Below, piece by piece: positions 25,652-38,963 of a stretch of DNA of 64,000 bases. The stretch lies in assembly GCA_012295275.1 (NCBI GenBank), contig CM022665.1, forward strand, positions 2,716,667-2,780,666, written 5' to 3'. Within the stretch, counting starts at the first letter, position 1. Each line of letters begins with the position of its first letter. Under the pieces are notes generated by a model. It was not told the DNA's origin. It ran no database searches and saw only the letters and a list, made by a program, of their open reading frames with translations. This stretch comes from Chrysomallon squamiferum. Lineage: Eukaryota; Mollusca; Gastropoda; Neomphalida; Peltospiridae. The translations under genes and the position numbers were made by a program.

Positions 25652-26050
25652 CTGAATACTGATGGACTTCGGGTGAAAGCTGAACGATGATATGTGAAAG
25701 ATTGTCCAGCCTTGTTCCAGCCCAATAAGCGTCCTTTTCAGATAAAGTTTGTTACAGAGCACAGATTATCACCATACTTTCTAACGATGTCAGTTCAGTC
25801 AAAACGTGTAATATTTTCAAACACGCACGTACCGGTTGCTTTGTGATGTTACTCGACGATGTCAGATAAATAAATAAATAAAAAAAAATGATGGTCATGC
25901 GCTGTGGGGAGGCTGTACGGGTCTGTATCTGTATTTTTAGGGTGGCTCGCAAGAAGCAGGTTTCCGCAGACTCTGAGCTTCACCCACGTTGGAATATGTT
26001 TACAGTTGGTTCCTGTCGCAGCCTACACAGAACCCACGGTGTGAGAAATT
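25652..26050 (-). promoter_or_regulatory. GPA2: Probable GPA2 5' non-coding exon and promoter region
   Basis: On the minus strand a GTAAAT donor begins at 25651 after atcagtattcag. The sequence upstream of it (25652 to about 26050) is GC-richer and less repetitive than the flanks and contains CCAAT-like ATTGG/CCAAT sequence near 25724. I see no coding potential. The transcription start is not resolved; the right limit is approximate. Confidence 0.35.
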
Positions 26051-27627
26051 AATGTACAAATTTAGTCAGTACCACAGCGTGTATTGATCCATTAACACAA
26101 ACAAGTGATCAAGTATTTCACGTGTTTTTGTTGTGGAAACAACGAAAAAAGATCAACTAAAGAAGACGAAAGAAAGAAAGAAAAAAAAAGAAAGAAAAAA
26201 AAAAAATATATATATATATAAAAAAAGATAATAAATATTTCATTTGTGTTGAGTTGCTTTGTACGAAAAGATTCTGCTGAGCTTTTTGACAAAGACGTTT
26301 TTAAAATTTAATATTAAAATTGAGATATTTTTCTATAAAATTACACGGTATTTTGCAAATGTAAAACAGCATTACATCTCATGAATACGATGGAATTGAT
26401 TATGTTTGTAAAAATAGTTCTCAATGAAAGAAAAACTACAAGAACAAAGGTGTATTATATAGATATATATATATATATAATAAAATAGTAATAACTGAGG
26501 AAGAGAGTTAACAAAACAAGGATGCGCTTTATGAAATCTCGGTTCAGCAATGGCTGCAGGCGGCTCTCTTTTCAATTTCCTTTTCTCTTTTCAGTTCTAC
26601 AAAAATTATTTTAAAATTAGAACAGTGAAAAGAAAATAATTTGAAGTTAAATGGGAAAAAACAAAAGAAGAGAAAAAGAGGTGATGTACAAAAATATCTG
26701 ATTGTTATTAAACAGGAACGTATTTCATTTAATGATGTTGAACTAAAAATGATCACTAAATCCTTCCATACATTATATAATCATAAATACATTATCTAAA
26801 GCTTGAACGACTGCGAATGGTTTATATTAGATATTATTTACTGGGTTTAATATGTAGAAAATGTAAAAAGAAAATTCATCACAAATATAGGGAAATATTA
26901 AATATTAACAGATACAAAATTGAAAAGATATTATTACACTTAAACGACGATATGGAGGTTTTATCAGATCAGCTGTATAAACTTCACTTTTAAAGCTCGG
27001 ATTTACGTATAATATTTCTTACATTTTTCAAATGCAATATTTATATATATACAAAGTCTAGTATCTTGAAGATACATTTTTCTCTGGAAAAAATTAGAAA
27101 ATGTCACTGAAGAAATGTTGATCATAAAACCGTTTAGTTACTTTTATTATAAAGTTGTTTAGCATTCTCAGTTACTGACAAGAAATAAAATAATAAACTT
27201 TATCATTCAACCTTCAGAAGAGACCAAACTTCGAACAAAAAATGTATTACATCAGCCAAAACTGCAGCACTGAAAACATTAAATACCTTTGGGGTTTTTT
27301 GTTTTTTTATACTAATTGTATATATTTATATCAACGTATTTATTTCATTTAGAGAGTTTAATTTGTTTCATTGCATTTGACCAAGAGTTATATATTATTT
27401 CTTGTAATTGAAAATGTTCAGTGCAATTAAAAATATAGTTATAAATTACAAGGTTCTACTCACTACAATATACTGTCAAGCAAAACATCTAACACATTTG
27501 AAATGCAATACCTATAAAATTTCTAACTTCAGTAATGTGTCGGTTATTTATTTTTTATTTTTTTTTTTATTCCATTTTTTCTTTCAAAGCAGTAAACAGC
27601 TGTTTCAAATGTTTATTATTTTGTGCG

Positions 27628-27628
<1 letters not shown>

Positions 27629-27671
<43 letters not shown>
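27629..27671 (+). repeat. (ATA)n microsatellite
   Basis: About 14 units in the intergenic space between GPA2 and PPP4R4. A (TTA)n run follows at 27891-27921. Confidence 0.94.
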
Positions 27672-27887
27672 CGTAGCAGTAGAAGTAATAGTAATAATGA
27701 TTAATATTAACAGTAGAGAAAATACTGTAGAAGCAACGCAAGAAAAGAAAAAAGGGGTGACTCAATCTTTCAAGTTTATTTTCATTAAATGAAATACTTC
27801 CTAATCGTGAAGTAATGTTCTCACATTTATTATCATTATTATTATTTTTACAATAATACGACTACACAACTCTGTAAGAGCCGCAGA

Positions 27888-27926
<39 letters not shown>

Positions 27927-27979
27927 TTTGTTTTTTAAATTCAAATTGTTACCATTTTAATCTTTCAACGTTTTAGTGG

Positions 27980-28146
27980 TGACGTCATCGCATATCTTAG
28001 GAAGTAATAACGCTATTTTTCTTACAGTGGTAATGAAAAAAATAATAAAAAAATAATAATAATAAGTAAATGAGTAATAAAATAAATAAATAAATGTAAA
28101 TATAAATATTAGAGTAAATCAGACCGCCATGTACGCGATGACGTCA
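27980..28146. promoter_or_regulatory. Two TGACGTCA sites in inverted 13-bp repeats
   Basis: Full CREs at 27980-27987 and 28139-28146 are each part of the same 13-mer gtgacgtcatcgc, in opposite orientation, about 150 bp apart. They lie between the GPA2 and PPP4R4 starts. They may be real CREs or the ends of a small inverted-repeat element. Confidence 0.4.
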
Positions 28147-30179
28147 CTACAGAAAACAGGTGTCGCACAGAAACTTTTAACTGTTCACTATTGGTTTTGT
28201 ACTTTCATTAAAATCAAAAACAACAAAATAAAAATATAAAAACAAAATAAGATAATAATAATAATAATTAAAAAAATAGGAATAATAAGAATATAAAAAT
28301 ATAAAAATAAATTAATAATGAAAATAATTTTTAAAAACAATTAATAAAAGTTTAATAAAAAAATCAATAAAACAAAAGAACTGACAAAATACTAGTGCTA
28401 ATAGTCTATTTAAAATGTAAAAACTATTTTTAATGTAGCATTTTAATACTTATACTTTTTATTTTCTGAAACACAAAAAATTAAATGAATAAATGGACCA
28501 CAACAACTATAACAATAATAATGATGATGATGATGTCGATGGTGATGATAATACTACTAACTAAACAAATAATTAAACAGGCTGAAGATCCTTTTCCGAA
28601 ATACTTCAGATTTAGGAATATAAGGCGATAACCCGAGAATAGGATCTACGTCAAAACGCGAAATCTCTCTATTTATCAGTCTATCGGCCGGAGTTGATTG
28701 CGGGGACTGGGAGCATGCCCCCACCCCTCCTACTAATATTTCTTAAATCCAAACTGCTAGAGCTGTTGTTTTTTTTCCCCTGCATTCTTAAAAGAAACAG
28801 GCAAGGGCGATAATGAAGTTAGTGTCCAGCAGAACCGATCCTCGGAAAAATTAAAGAAATCGGTTACATTACAGCACATTTCTACTGCGCATTAAGACAT
28901 GGGAGTCGCAGTAACTGCGAAAACTTCATACAGTTCACCTCAGTAAATTTCGGGGGAATGCGTGTGCACCCCATGCATATGTCATGTAATAAAGTGTATA
29001 CTATAAGTTATCACTATTTTGGCTGCTCGAAAAAGTATTGGATTTCGGATAGTGGATCTTCGAATCGAAATAATAGTAATAATAATAAATTAATTAATTA
29101 AATAGACTAATACATATTTTCATAATAATAATTATTTGTAACGCTGTGTAATATTATAAGGGAATAACAACAGAAATAAAAAACTGAAATTCTTCTTCCT
29201 ACTGGCCTTCCTACTTATCTCCCTTCTTTCAAAAAATGGGCAAAAGCCTGCTATCCCCTACGGTGATGTAAAAAAAAAAAAATAATAATAATAAAAATAA
29301 TAATAATAATAAAAATAAAAAAATAATGAAAATAATAATAATAAATAAATAAAATAAAAATAAAAATAAATAAATAAATAAAATGGTCATTAAAAAATAA
29401 ATATATAATAATAAAAAATAAAATAAAAACTGCTTGATTTGACAAGACAAACATTACCTGTGATATTTTGTATGACTTTTTTTTTTTTTATATTTGTAAC
29501 ATAATTCCGAGAAAAACCTGATTTAAATTTACGGATATAATAAATGATATTATCATAATTTTGTAATATAACACCCGACGTATTTTTTGAGATTTCATAT
29601 TCATTTTATTTCCACGTCGATTTATGTGTTTATTTATTTTGTTGTTGTGGTTGTTTGTTGTTGTTGTTTTTTTTTTTTTTTTTTTTTTTTTTAGTTATCA
29701 TCTTGTTATTTCACTCCCGTTTCTTTATTTCACAAATCGTCTTTCTTTCACCATTTATTAAAGAAAAAAAAAAAAATATATATATATATATATCATTTAT
29801 TATCGTTTATATATTGTTTAACCAGCAAAAAAACATGAAATTGTCTCTACGATGCACTTTAAAGCTTTTTGTTATACATTGTTATATATTTTGAAACAAG
29901 AACTTTAAAACAAGGGGCTAATTTCTTCTTTCCTTATTTTTGTTTATTTTTGTATTTTTATTTTATTTATTTATAGCAGTAATGATTGAATGTGTGATCG
30001 TAGATCGATGAATCACATATCTATGTGACAAATAAACAGATATTTATTTTATATTTAAATAAATAAATATATATATATATTCGAAAGATCAAATAATATG
30101 TATAAAATTAGGATGCATTAAACGGTCATACACGGGTAGTGGTATGTAATCATGTGATAAATTCTACATTCTCTTACAA

Positions 30180-30189
30180 TCTCGCGAGA
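30180..30189. promoter_or_regulatory. TCTCGCGAGA promoter palindrome upstream of PPP4R4
   Basis: A perfect 10-bp TCTCGCGAGA lies 198 bp before the exon 1 ATG. This palindrome is a known core element of TATA-less housekeeping promoters in animals. A CCAAT at 30270-30274 lies between it and the ATG. Role here is inferred from sequence and position. Confidence 0.5.
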
Positions 30190-30386
30190 ATAAACGTGAA
30201 CAGCAACAGAGCAACATGGAGTCAAATTTTGTTGTCAAGTGAAGCTTTCGCAAAATTTTCAATTTTTCACCAATTGATTATTACTCGAAAAAAATGTGGG
30301 TACATATGCATATGCATTTTTCAGAAACAAAGCATATTTCTAAGAAATGCGGAAAGTTATGAGGTGATAATCACCGCCAAATTAGG

Positions 30387-30470
30387 ATGGATACAACTCC
30401 GGGTTCGTTAGCGGCAGATTTGGCAGAACTTCTATCAGAGAAAACTATCACTAATTTAAAAGCTCTAAAG
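30387..30470 (+). CDS. PPP4R4: PPP4R4 exon 1 (residues 1-28)
   Basis: Starts MDTTPGSLAADLAELLSEK and ends at a GTACGT donor in phase 0. An in-frame TGA lies eight codons upstream, so this is the first usable ATG of this exon. The exon and its upstream DNA are CpG-rich, unlike the gene body that follows. Confidence 0.85.
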
Positions 30471-30764
30471 GTACGTTTCTATTACATGTATTCGAATTAT
30501 TTTTTTGGCTACATATTTAAGAACACTAAATATCACACACTTATGATACATATAATTTATGTCATTGCTGTAAATACGTTTCCCGCTTACTTTAGAAAAC
30601 ACTTTAATATTTCTGTGACGCCAAATTGGTTAAATACTTAAAATAGCAGTGGGGAAAAAAAAAAAGAAAAAGAAGAAGAAAAAACCCCAGCTAAATACCT
30701 GTCTGATTCGTCTATAATACTGGATATTAACATTATCTGACTTGTACAAGTTAAATATAAGTTA

Positions 30765-30815
<51 letters not shown>

Positions 30816-33800
30816 CTAACACTTTATTAATAAATATTCTGCAAGTCTGTATACTATTTTTTTTATATATGTTTAGTTATTTTAATATTTCTTTGTACCA
30901 AAAAAAACAAAAAATTAAATAAGTATGATATCAAATATGTATAAATGCCATTGAGCCAGCATTATATCTTTACACAGCAGCCTTTTTATGTCATATAATT
31001 ATTAAATTGTTAAATATATAATTCTGAAACTTAGAGTTAATATGAAATTTTTATTTTAACCATCAGACTACTGAAGAACTTGAACAGCTTACTGTTGATG
31101 AAAAACTCAATGATATTGAAAGAGCAGTCTACCTTTTGAGGTTGGTGTCATACCATTTATTTAAAATATATATATATATATACAGGTATCAGAACATTTA
31201 TTTGACAGATAACCAGAATTGCCAGAAAATTGGTTTTATAAGTGTGCATCAGTTTGTATCAGTTAAATACAATTTTGTTCTTTATTTTTCATTGTATATT
31301 TTATATTTTAAGTATATGTTTAACCTTGGTCCAGAAAACAAAAATCCACCAATCCCAAAATTGTCAAAAAACTGATCTGATACCTATATATAAATTAATT
31401 TTATTACAGAAATGTGGATATGATTAATGTGCATCAAAAATAAAATATTGTTAATAATAAGTGTTGAAGCCTGGAAATAAGTGAATAGTTGCAGATAGTG
31501 TTCAATACAGATACGTGTATGATTTGTTTTGTTTTGGAAGTCACATATTTAATACAACTGATCATTTTGACTGACAGAAAATAAAGTATTTCTATACTGA
31601 ATTGGTTCAATGTTATTTACATTTAAAACTGTATGTGTTTAAAGCTTATAAGTTAATTAAGTCTTGAGTTAATCACTTGATGCTAGAAAATTCACATTTT
31701 CTCATGAGAAAATGTCTTTGTTGACTGTAGAGCAATATGTCTGGTGATACAAGCTTTATTCTTTGAACTGTTGTTCAGTAAACAAGCTGGTTGACCCTGA
31801 AATCATCACCATACCAAAAATTGAGACCCAATTTAAAACTGAACACAGACACGTGATACTGATTTTACTCTGCCTTTGAATTATCTGGACAACTAATCTG
31901 ATATTTTTTTTGAAGAGAAATATGTTCAGATATGCATAATTTTATTGTCACTAATGTTATTAAATTATATCAGTATTTAATAGAGAATTATAACAAAGTA
32001 GTGGCACATACATTTTTTGTTGTAAAAACAGATTCACAGACAATGAAAATATTATGACATCGGCATCTGTGCTTATCAAATTAGCCACAGCAGTCTTCCA
32101 TGGGCACATTCTTTTTTGGTGAAAAAAAGTTTTCAAATGTAACTAAGAATGTAGAAAAGAGCCCAGACCCTTAGATGCCTTACTGGGACCATCTGATTCA
32201 AGTCTGATTATGATGAGACTGGTGATACAACTCAAAGTTGCAGTGATAATGAAAATTCATTTTAATCCATGTCTGATTCAAACAGCCAAAAATAGTTTTA
32301 CATTTGATGTATTTATTTATTTAATTTTTTTTTTTACCTGAAGATGTATGTGCTAATACTTCACTCTAAATGAGGTATTAATGGTGAAAAAAAAATGTAC
32401 TGTTTGTCTTCAAATATAAAAAAAAACCCAAACAAACACTATTAAAGTTATAATTATTATTATAATTATTTATTAATTCAGTTTCAGCAAAAATTTGCAT
32501 ACAGAAGTGATTTTGATATGCACCATCCACAGTTATTTCCATGTTTCTAGTATTCAAAAATGAGAAATTTTAAAAATATGGTTTGGGATATGTTCAGTCC
32601 ATTATAAAATATTTCTTTGGTTATTTATTTGTTTATTTGGGATTGGAGACCAGTTTCTCATAATGTTAAAGCTTTTCAAGAATATAAGATATCACTGAAG
32701 ATGAATGGAGGCTGAAATTATGCTTTTATTATGGCATCAGGCTTTCAAGAATATATATATATATTTTTTTATTATTACTACTGTTAACAATAATTATAAT
32801 ATTGTTTGATAAGCTTGACTCAGTTTGGCCATCTTTTACGCATGGGTATTATTTACATGTAAACTATAAATGGATTAATGCTGACTGCAGCCACTTCTTC
32901 TAAAAATGGTTAATTTCTAACAGACATTAGTTTTGATCTGTTGGACGTATCTTATTTGTCTATATGTTCAAAAGGTACTTCTGTTGATGACGAAGAGGAA
33001 GAAAATGCATACGGCATACTTCCTTATCAATTTAGGCTGGAATATGACAGAGATGATCCATTGATCTAAATGGCTATTCATTGTAATGAAAATAACCCAG
33101 ATAATGAAAAGAGACTCATAAACTTTGATGTTTTTCATACAACAAATTTTTGAAGTGATCATAGTTTAGAGACAATAGTTAGTAGATATTATCAACTAAT
33201 TTTTTTTATGGGTTGAATTATAACAGAAAGTATTGTTGACTACACATTTTCAACAGTAATTTTCAACTGTTATTTTTTTACATTTATGCATTGTTTATCT
33301 TGACTGCCCATAAATATGAAGGATGTAGTTTGAAATGTTTTGAGGATTATTTTATTAACACAAACAAAAAAGGATTATGTGATAGTTTGGGAAATAAAGA
33401 TATTTATAATTATAATTTATTTTTGCAGTTAATAGATTTTTTCTAGAAATGCTGCTGTTGATCTTTTTGGGGAAATTCATGGAGCGTTCTAACACTTTTT
33501 AGTTCCTTTTTTGGTGCAGGAATTTACCATTGTTATGTTTTTAAAATAAAAGCTAATGGGGAAAACACTGAATAGTTTTCAGGTACCATTATTTGCCATG
33601 TTACTTGTAGAAGTTGGTACCATGGGTGAACACATTGCATTAAATGTGTGATATCACACCTTATTACAAAACTCTTTGTTAGCTAGATGATAATTTTTCA
33701 ATGCAGGGCAAAAAGAGCAGTTGATTATTGTGAATACAATACAAACTGTTCATCAGGTCAGCACAATTTTGAGATTTCATATGCATTATATATGTGATAA

Positions 33801-36800
33801 GTGGGTGCCACACAACTGACAGAAATTTTTTTCATGACTTATGCTCTCTAATTTATTATTATTTTTTTTATTTTATTTTATTTTTTATTTTTTTTTTTTT
33901 TTTTAAATAAATCATAATTCTGTATTTCCTTGATTTAGCCCATTTTGATAACCTGTTATTATTATTATTAACAATAATTATTTTATGTAGTTTACTTCAG
34001 CAGATTATATTTAGCACAGTTTGTAAAAAAAAAAAAAAATGTTGCAATTCTATGAATGTTAGGTTAAAGCTTAACAAGAGGTTTCATCAAGCATGGAACT
34101 AGTTGAACTAATTTTGTTCTGGATTATGAGCAAGTCAAATAGGTCAATGCAAACAATTTTATTATGACTGACAAAATGCTGTTAAATATTATTTATACAC
34201 CTTGATTTCACAACTGATTTTTGTTAATGATGTGCTTAAATAAAGTATTAACATTTGAACTGACTAAATGTGTGGCATTTTTCTGATACTAAATTTGAAC
34301 ATCTTAAAATTATTTTCATTAACATAAATTGAATTTTGCAGCATTAGAGCAATCAATCATATGTTATTACTAAATACACAATACTGATCATAGACTGGAC
34401 AGCTTTTTGGACACATAATATAAACTCTATAAAGCTGAAATATATATAAAGCACACTAGAAAATATATTGACTAGATTTTCTCAGTTCTTAATTTCATGG
34501 CAGTCAGATTTGTGTTATATTTGTTAAATGTACTCAGTTACCGGTGAATGAAATAGTCTAATTAGTAAACGAGATGAACTAATTATTTATTGTACACGAA
34601 ACATCTTGTGCAGACGTTTTGAATCTACTGAGGACTCTCACTCAGTTGTCTTCAGAACTATCATACCTTAATTTTAAAATAGATATTTATTATTTAATTA
34701 TTACACTTTTCAGTTTTATACTTTATAATTTTTTGAGTTTTGTAGATATAAAAATAGCAATAAATAATATATTAGTTGTAGTAGTAGAAGTAGCAGTAGT
34801 TGTAGTTGTAGTAGTAGTAGTAGTAGTAACTCTAGAAAATAATTGTGGATTCACAGGTTCAGCAGTACATTATTAAAATTTAATTTTAATTTTCAAGATA
34901 AATTATTACATATGTTTCGATATCACCTGGTTTTTACAAACATGAAATTCTTAGTTGAGAATATATTGATTATAAATTAGATTTTAAGCCTTACGGTGTT
35001 AATATATTGATTTTAAATTATGTTGATCGAACCACATTAATATATTGATTTTGAATTATGCTGATCAAACCTTGTAACTTTATTAGTGAGCTCTAAATTT
35101 CTTTTCATGAACTGATTTTAAAATTAACCAAATGAGTACATGATCTATTAATATTCTTTTTATTTTACAGTTACTATTTTATTGTTCGGTTGACCTATCA
35201 TGACTCCAGTGAAAAATTTATTTTTAGTACCATTAGTATGATTATGTAACTTCAAACATACAACAACTGATAGAATATAAATGACAACATTATTTATCTA
35301 CTGTCACCTTAACCATTGCATATAGAATTAGTCGTTTGCTTATATCATGTTCATATGCTACAAATAATTATTTTGTGATGAGATAAAATATATGATTGTT
35401 TTTAACAATATGTTTGTTTATGTATCTATTAAAATAAAATTGTTTTGGAAACACATGAACCATTTTGGGAATTACACAGTCAGCCACATTTGTCTTTATT
35501 TTCAGTTTTAAGTTAACTAAACCATATACCCACACAGACACAAACACATACATCATTTCTGAAATCAATAACCACAAGTCAGCTATTGATCATGAATATA
35601 CATGTTGCTATGATGTATGTGCTGCAACATGGAATGGATGCCAGTTGTGATGATGGCAGACATGCATGTACTTGACCAAATCAAGAGAAAAGTAAACAGA
35701 ATATCACTGCAGAATAATTAAAAAAATCTGATGATTGATTATTTATACGTGTCAAATATATTGGATTGAAAGGTTTGTTTCATGTCCAACTTTTGCTCAT
35801 TTTGTTAAACAAATTAACAGTGACAAATACTGGGTTTAGCAAAATGAATTTTCTGCTTCAAAATGTGCTCAGCACCAACTCTGATGATCCAGGTCTCAAA
35901 AACGATGGCCAAGCAAAATCTGCTCACTTGACTTGAAAACAATTATGGTATTGGGTCACACACTCTTCAGAAAAACATCGTTTTGTGATCAGTCATAACA
36001 GAATTGCAAATTTGCATTCTGATACCAGAACAATTTTCCACGCAAAGTATGACAATAAAATAATAATGTTTCAAAATGTTTACAAAACTACTGTTTTCCC
36101 CCTTCACAGTGAGATCCATGACATTGTATAAATGGTATTTTGATAATATGTTTTCTGACAACACTAAAGAAACAACAGCAGATCAGTTTTCTGCATACAA
36201 ATGATGTAACAACTGTAGAAAAACAGCAGCACCCAGATATTTTTAACTTGTACTTCTTTATTGTAACAATTATTAATTAAGAGTGTATTCAAAACATAAA
36301 TAAAGCATAACTTTGGAGTTCACAGAATATATTTTACTATTTGTCTGTTTTAATATCTTTATATTTAAATTAAACTGATAAATTAATCTCAGTACAGATT
36401 ACAGTAATATGAATTAAGTGTTATCAAAATGGTGGACATTTAATGCAATGACCAAATTTTTGAAACTATATTAATTATGATTTCCTTTACTGTTATTATT
36501 TATATTTTCAATTTTATTTTTAATTATTACAATTTTGATAATTAGATGGACACATTATTTAGAAATGTTTTGTATTTCAAAAATTGCTGCTATATAATAT
36601 GGCTAAAACCAAAATATAACTCATATTAAAAGTATACGTTATAAAAATATATTTCTTAGCTTGCTTTGAAGTAGATGGGCTATAGCATGTCAAATCCCTA
36701 ATGAATTTAACTGCATTTCCCCCCCCTCCCCTGAGTTTGCTATAACTTTGTACATTTGCTTTATGGTGAGAAGTTTGAAATATTTTAGAAAAAGTTTGAA

Positions 36801-37994
36801 ATATTTTGGTCCATCATGTCTCATGGGATCCATATTTAGATCCTTATTTCTAAGCAACCTATGGATAAGTGAATAAAAACATGGTATAATTGGAAAGGAG
36901 ATCTGTCATTATTTTTTATATTAGTATGTTAATTAAATGTTTATGGCCTTGACCTTTATAATTGACCTTGAAGCTGACCTAATGGAACTCATGACCTTGA
37001 AATAAAATTTATTAGAATTGTAGCCAAGGATATTGTCTTGAACATAATAAAAAAAAAATGGGTGGTAAAAAAAATAGTTAGACATATATGAATTTTATAA
37101 TATGATTCTCAGTGACTGGTGATAAGCATATTTCGTGTTAATGGCATTGAACAGCACAATGGTTGTGTTACCTAAACAGTCACTGATAACCTAAGATAAC
37201 ACATAAAATCTTGACCCAAAATTATTTAAAAAAAAAAAAGTTAAATAAATAAATAAATAAATAAGTAAGTAAACAAAATATCACAAAGAAAAGAAAAAGA
37301 GAAAAGGAATAAAGGAAAAAAAATAAAAGGTTTAAATTAATTATACAAGAAAACAAAAGATAAGATGGAATAAAAACTGCTAATGTTTTTGTTTTATTTT
37401 TTTGTTTTTTATATTATCAACAGTATTAATTAAAATGTAGCAGATACACATTATGTATCAAATTCCATTGGTGACAACATACACGTTTTTCTCTGTTGTT
37501 TACAGCTGAGTCAAAATACTTACTCAGATTTTTTGTTGTAATTTATAAAGCCAGTCATAATTCTTTGGTAGTGGAAAATGGCTTTCCTGGTCTGTCTTTT
37601 GACTTGAATAAAGGTGATAATCTTATTTGTGTACTCTTTTGGTTATATTGATATATATATATTTAGATGTTTTTATCTGTTGTATATATAATAACCTTAG
37701 AATAACTACTGAGCACTGAAATAGTATCTAACCTACATTACCTTGCATAATTCACTTTTATTGTTAATGCTTATATATATTTTTTTATCATCTTTTATTT
37801 CTGATATATTAAGAACATGCAAATTCAAGCAGTCTGCGTGTGTATATTTTGAAAAATATATGTTCATAGAAAATATATCAACTGTTTGACTATTATATTA
37901 TTTAAAATGATTTTTATACTGATATTTCATTACTTCATTTGTTTTTTTTAAATGTATTTATTTTTGGTTGTTTATTTATTTATTTATTTATTTA

Positions 37995-38052
<58 letters not shown>

Positions 38053-38930
38053 TTGTATGTTATTGATTTAAATTGGAATATATAATTTCAATGCAGTTTA
38101 TAACTTTATTTATCCAAAATGCATGTTCCACAAGTATATTGTATAATTAGTCTGTATTAATTATTAGGCTGTTGTTATTGTTCACCAGTTCTGTATGTTA
38201 TAAAAAATCTCAAAAGACTTGTCCTTCAAATTTTTTGCTGAAAGTTTATTTGCATATTGTTATTAACATATAACAAAACAAAGTAATACTATTGTTTTAA
38301 ATGTTTATCAGCTCAGAATGTAAATAACCCTACAGTCTATTTATGTGTTGGATGGTATCGCATTTCTCCCTACTAGTGTTTTGGCATTTTAAACTGAGAA
38401 AGTTTGTGACACACTTCTAACTGTAAATGAATCATACCAGGCTGTTGGTTCCCTGGGAAACGGAGCAATCGTGTTCCATAATTTTTGACCAATAGCAAAG
38501 CAGTTTAAGAAGCACATGTGAAAATGTTTGGAGTGCTAGAGTTCAGCCAGCAGTACTGTTGGAGTCTTGCTGTTTGTTCCACATACTAAAACAGAACAAT
38601 AATAATGGATCAACATGTGTACTGTTATATAACATTTAGCTGTAGTTAGCGGAGCGGGGATGGATTCTGATATAGAAGTCTTTCCAAGTAAATGTGTCAC
38701 AAATGGCAGGGTTATGTACCACTTGGACATTGAGGATGAATGTTACCCTGTGGATATAAACCCTCTACCAACAGCAGAAGAGTAAGTGTTACTGCTAAAA
38801 TTATTAGGGGGTGAATGTACTAATTTGTAACACATGAGTAATAATGTAATGCATATAAGAATACTGGATTTCATTTATGATACTCAAGTTGATGATGATG
38901 ATGGTAGTAGCAGTAGTAGTAGTAGTAGTT

Positions 38931-38963
<33 letters not shown>

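Larger units (their letters stand above)
26051..30179. other. Intergenic space between divergent GPA2 and PPP4R4
   Basis: Mostly AT-rich simple DNA with (ATA)n and (TTA)n runs, the paired CREs at 27980-28146, and a more complex block at about 28600-28980 containing gactgggagcatgccccc. That block looks like transposon-derived sequence but I cannot assign it. Confidence 0.6.

Noticed and set aside
38640-38781. Alternative first exon read as a cassette exon between PPP4R4 exons 2 and 3
   Set aside because: From either nearby AG the length (142 or 136 nt) is not divisible by three, and an in-frame TAA lies upstream of the ATG.
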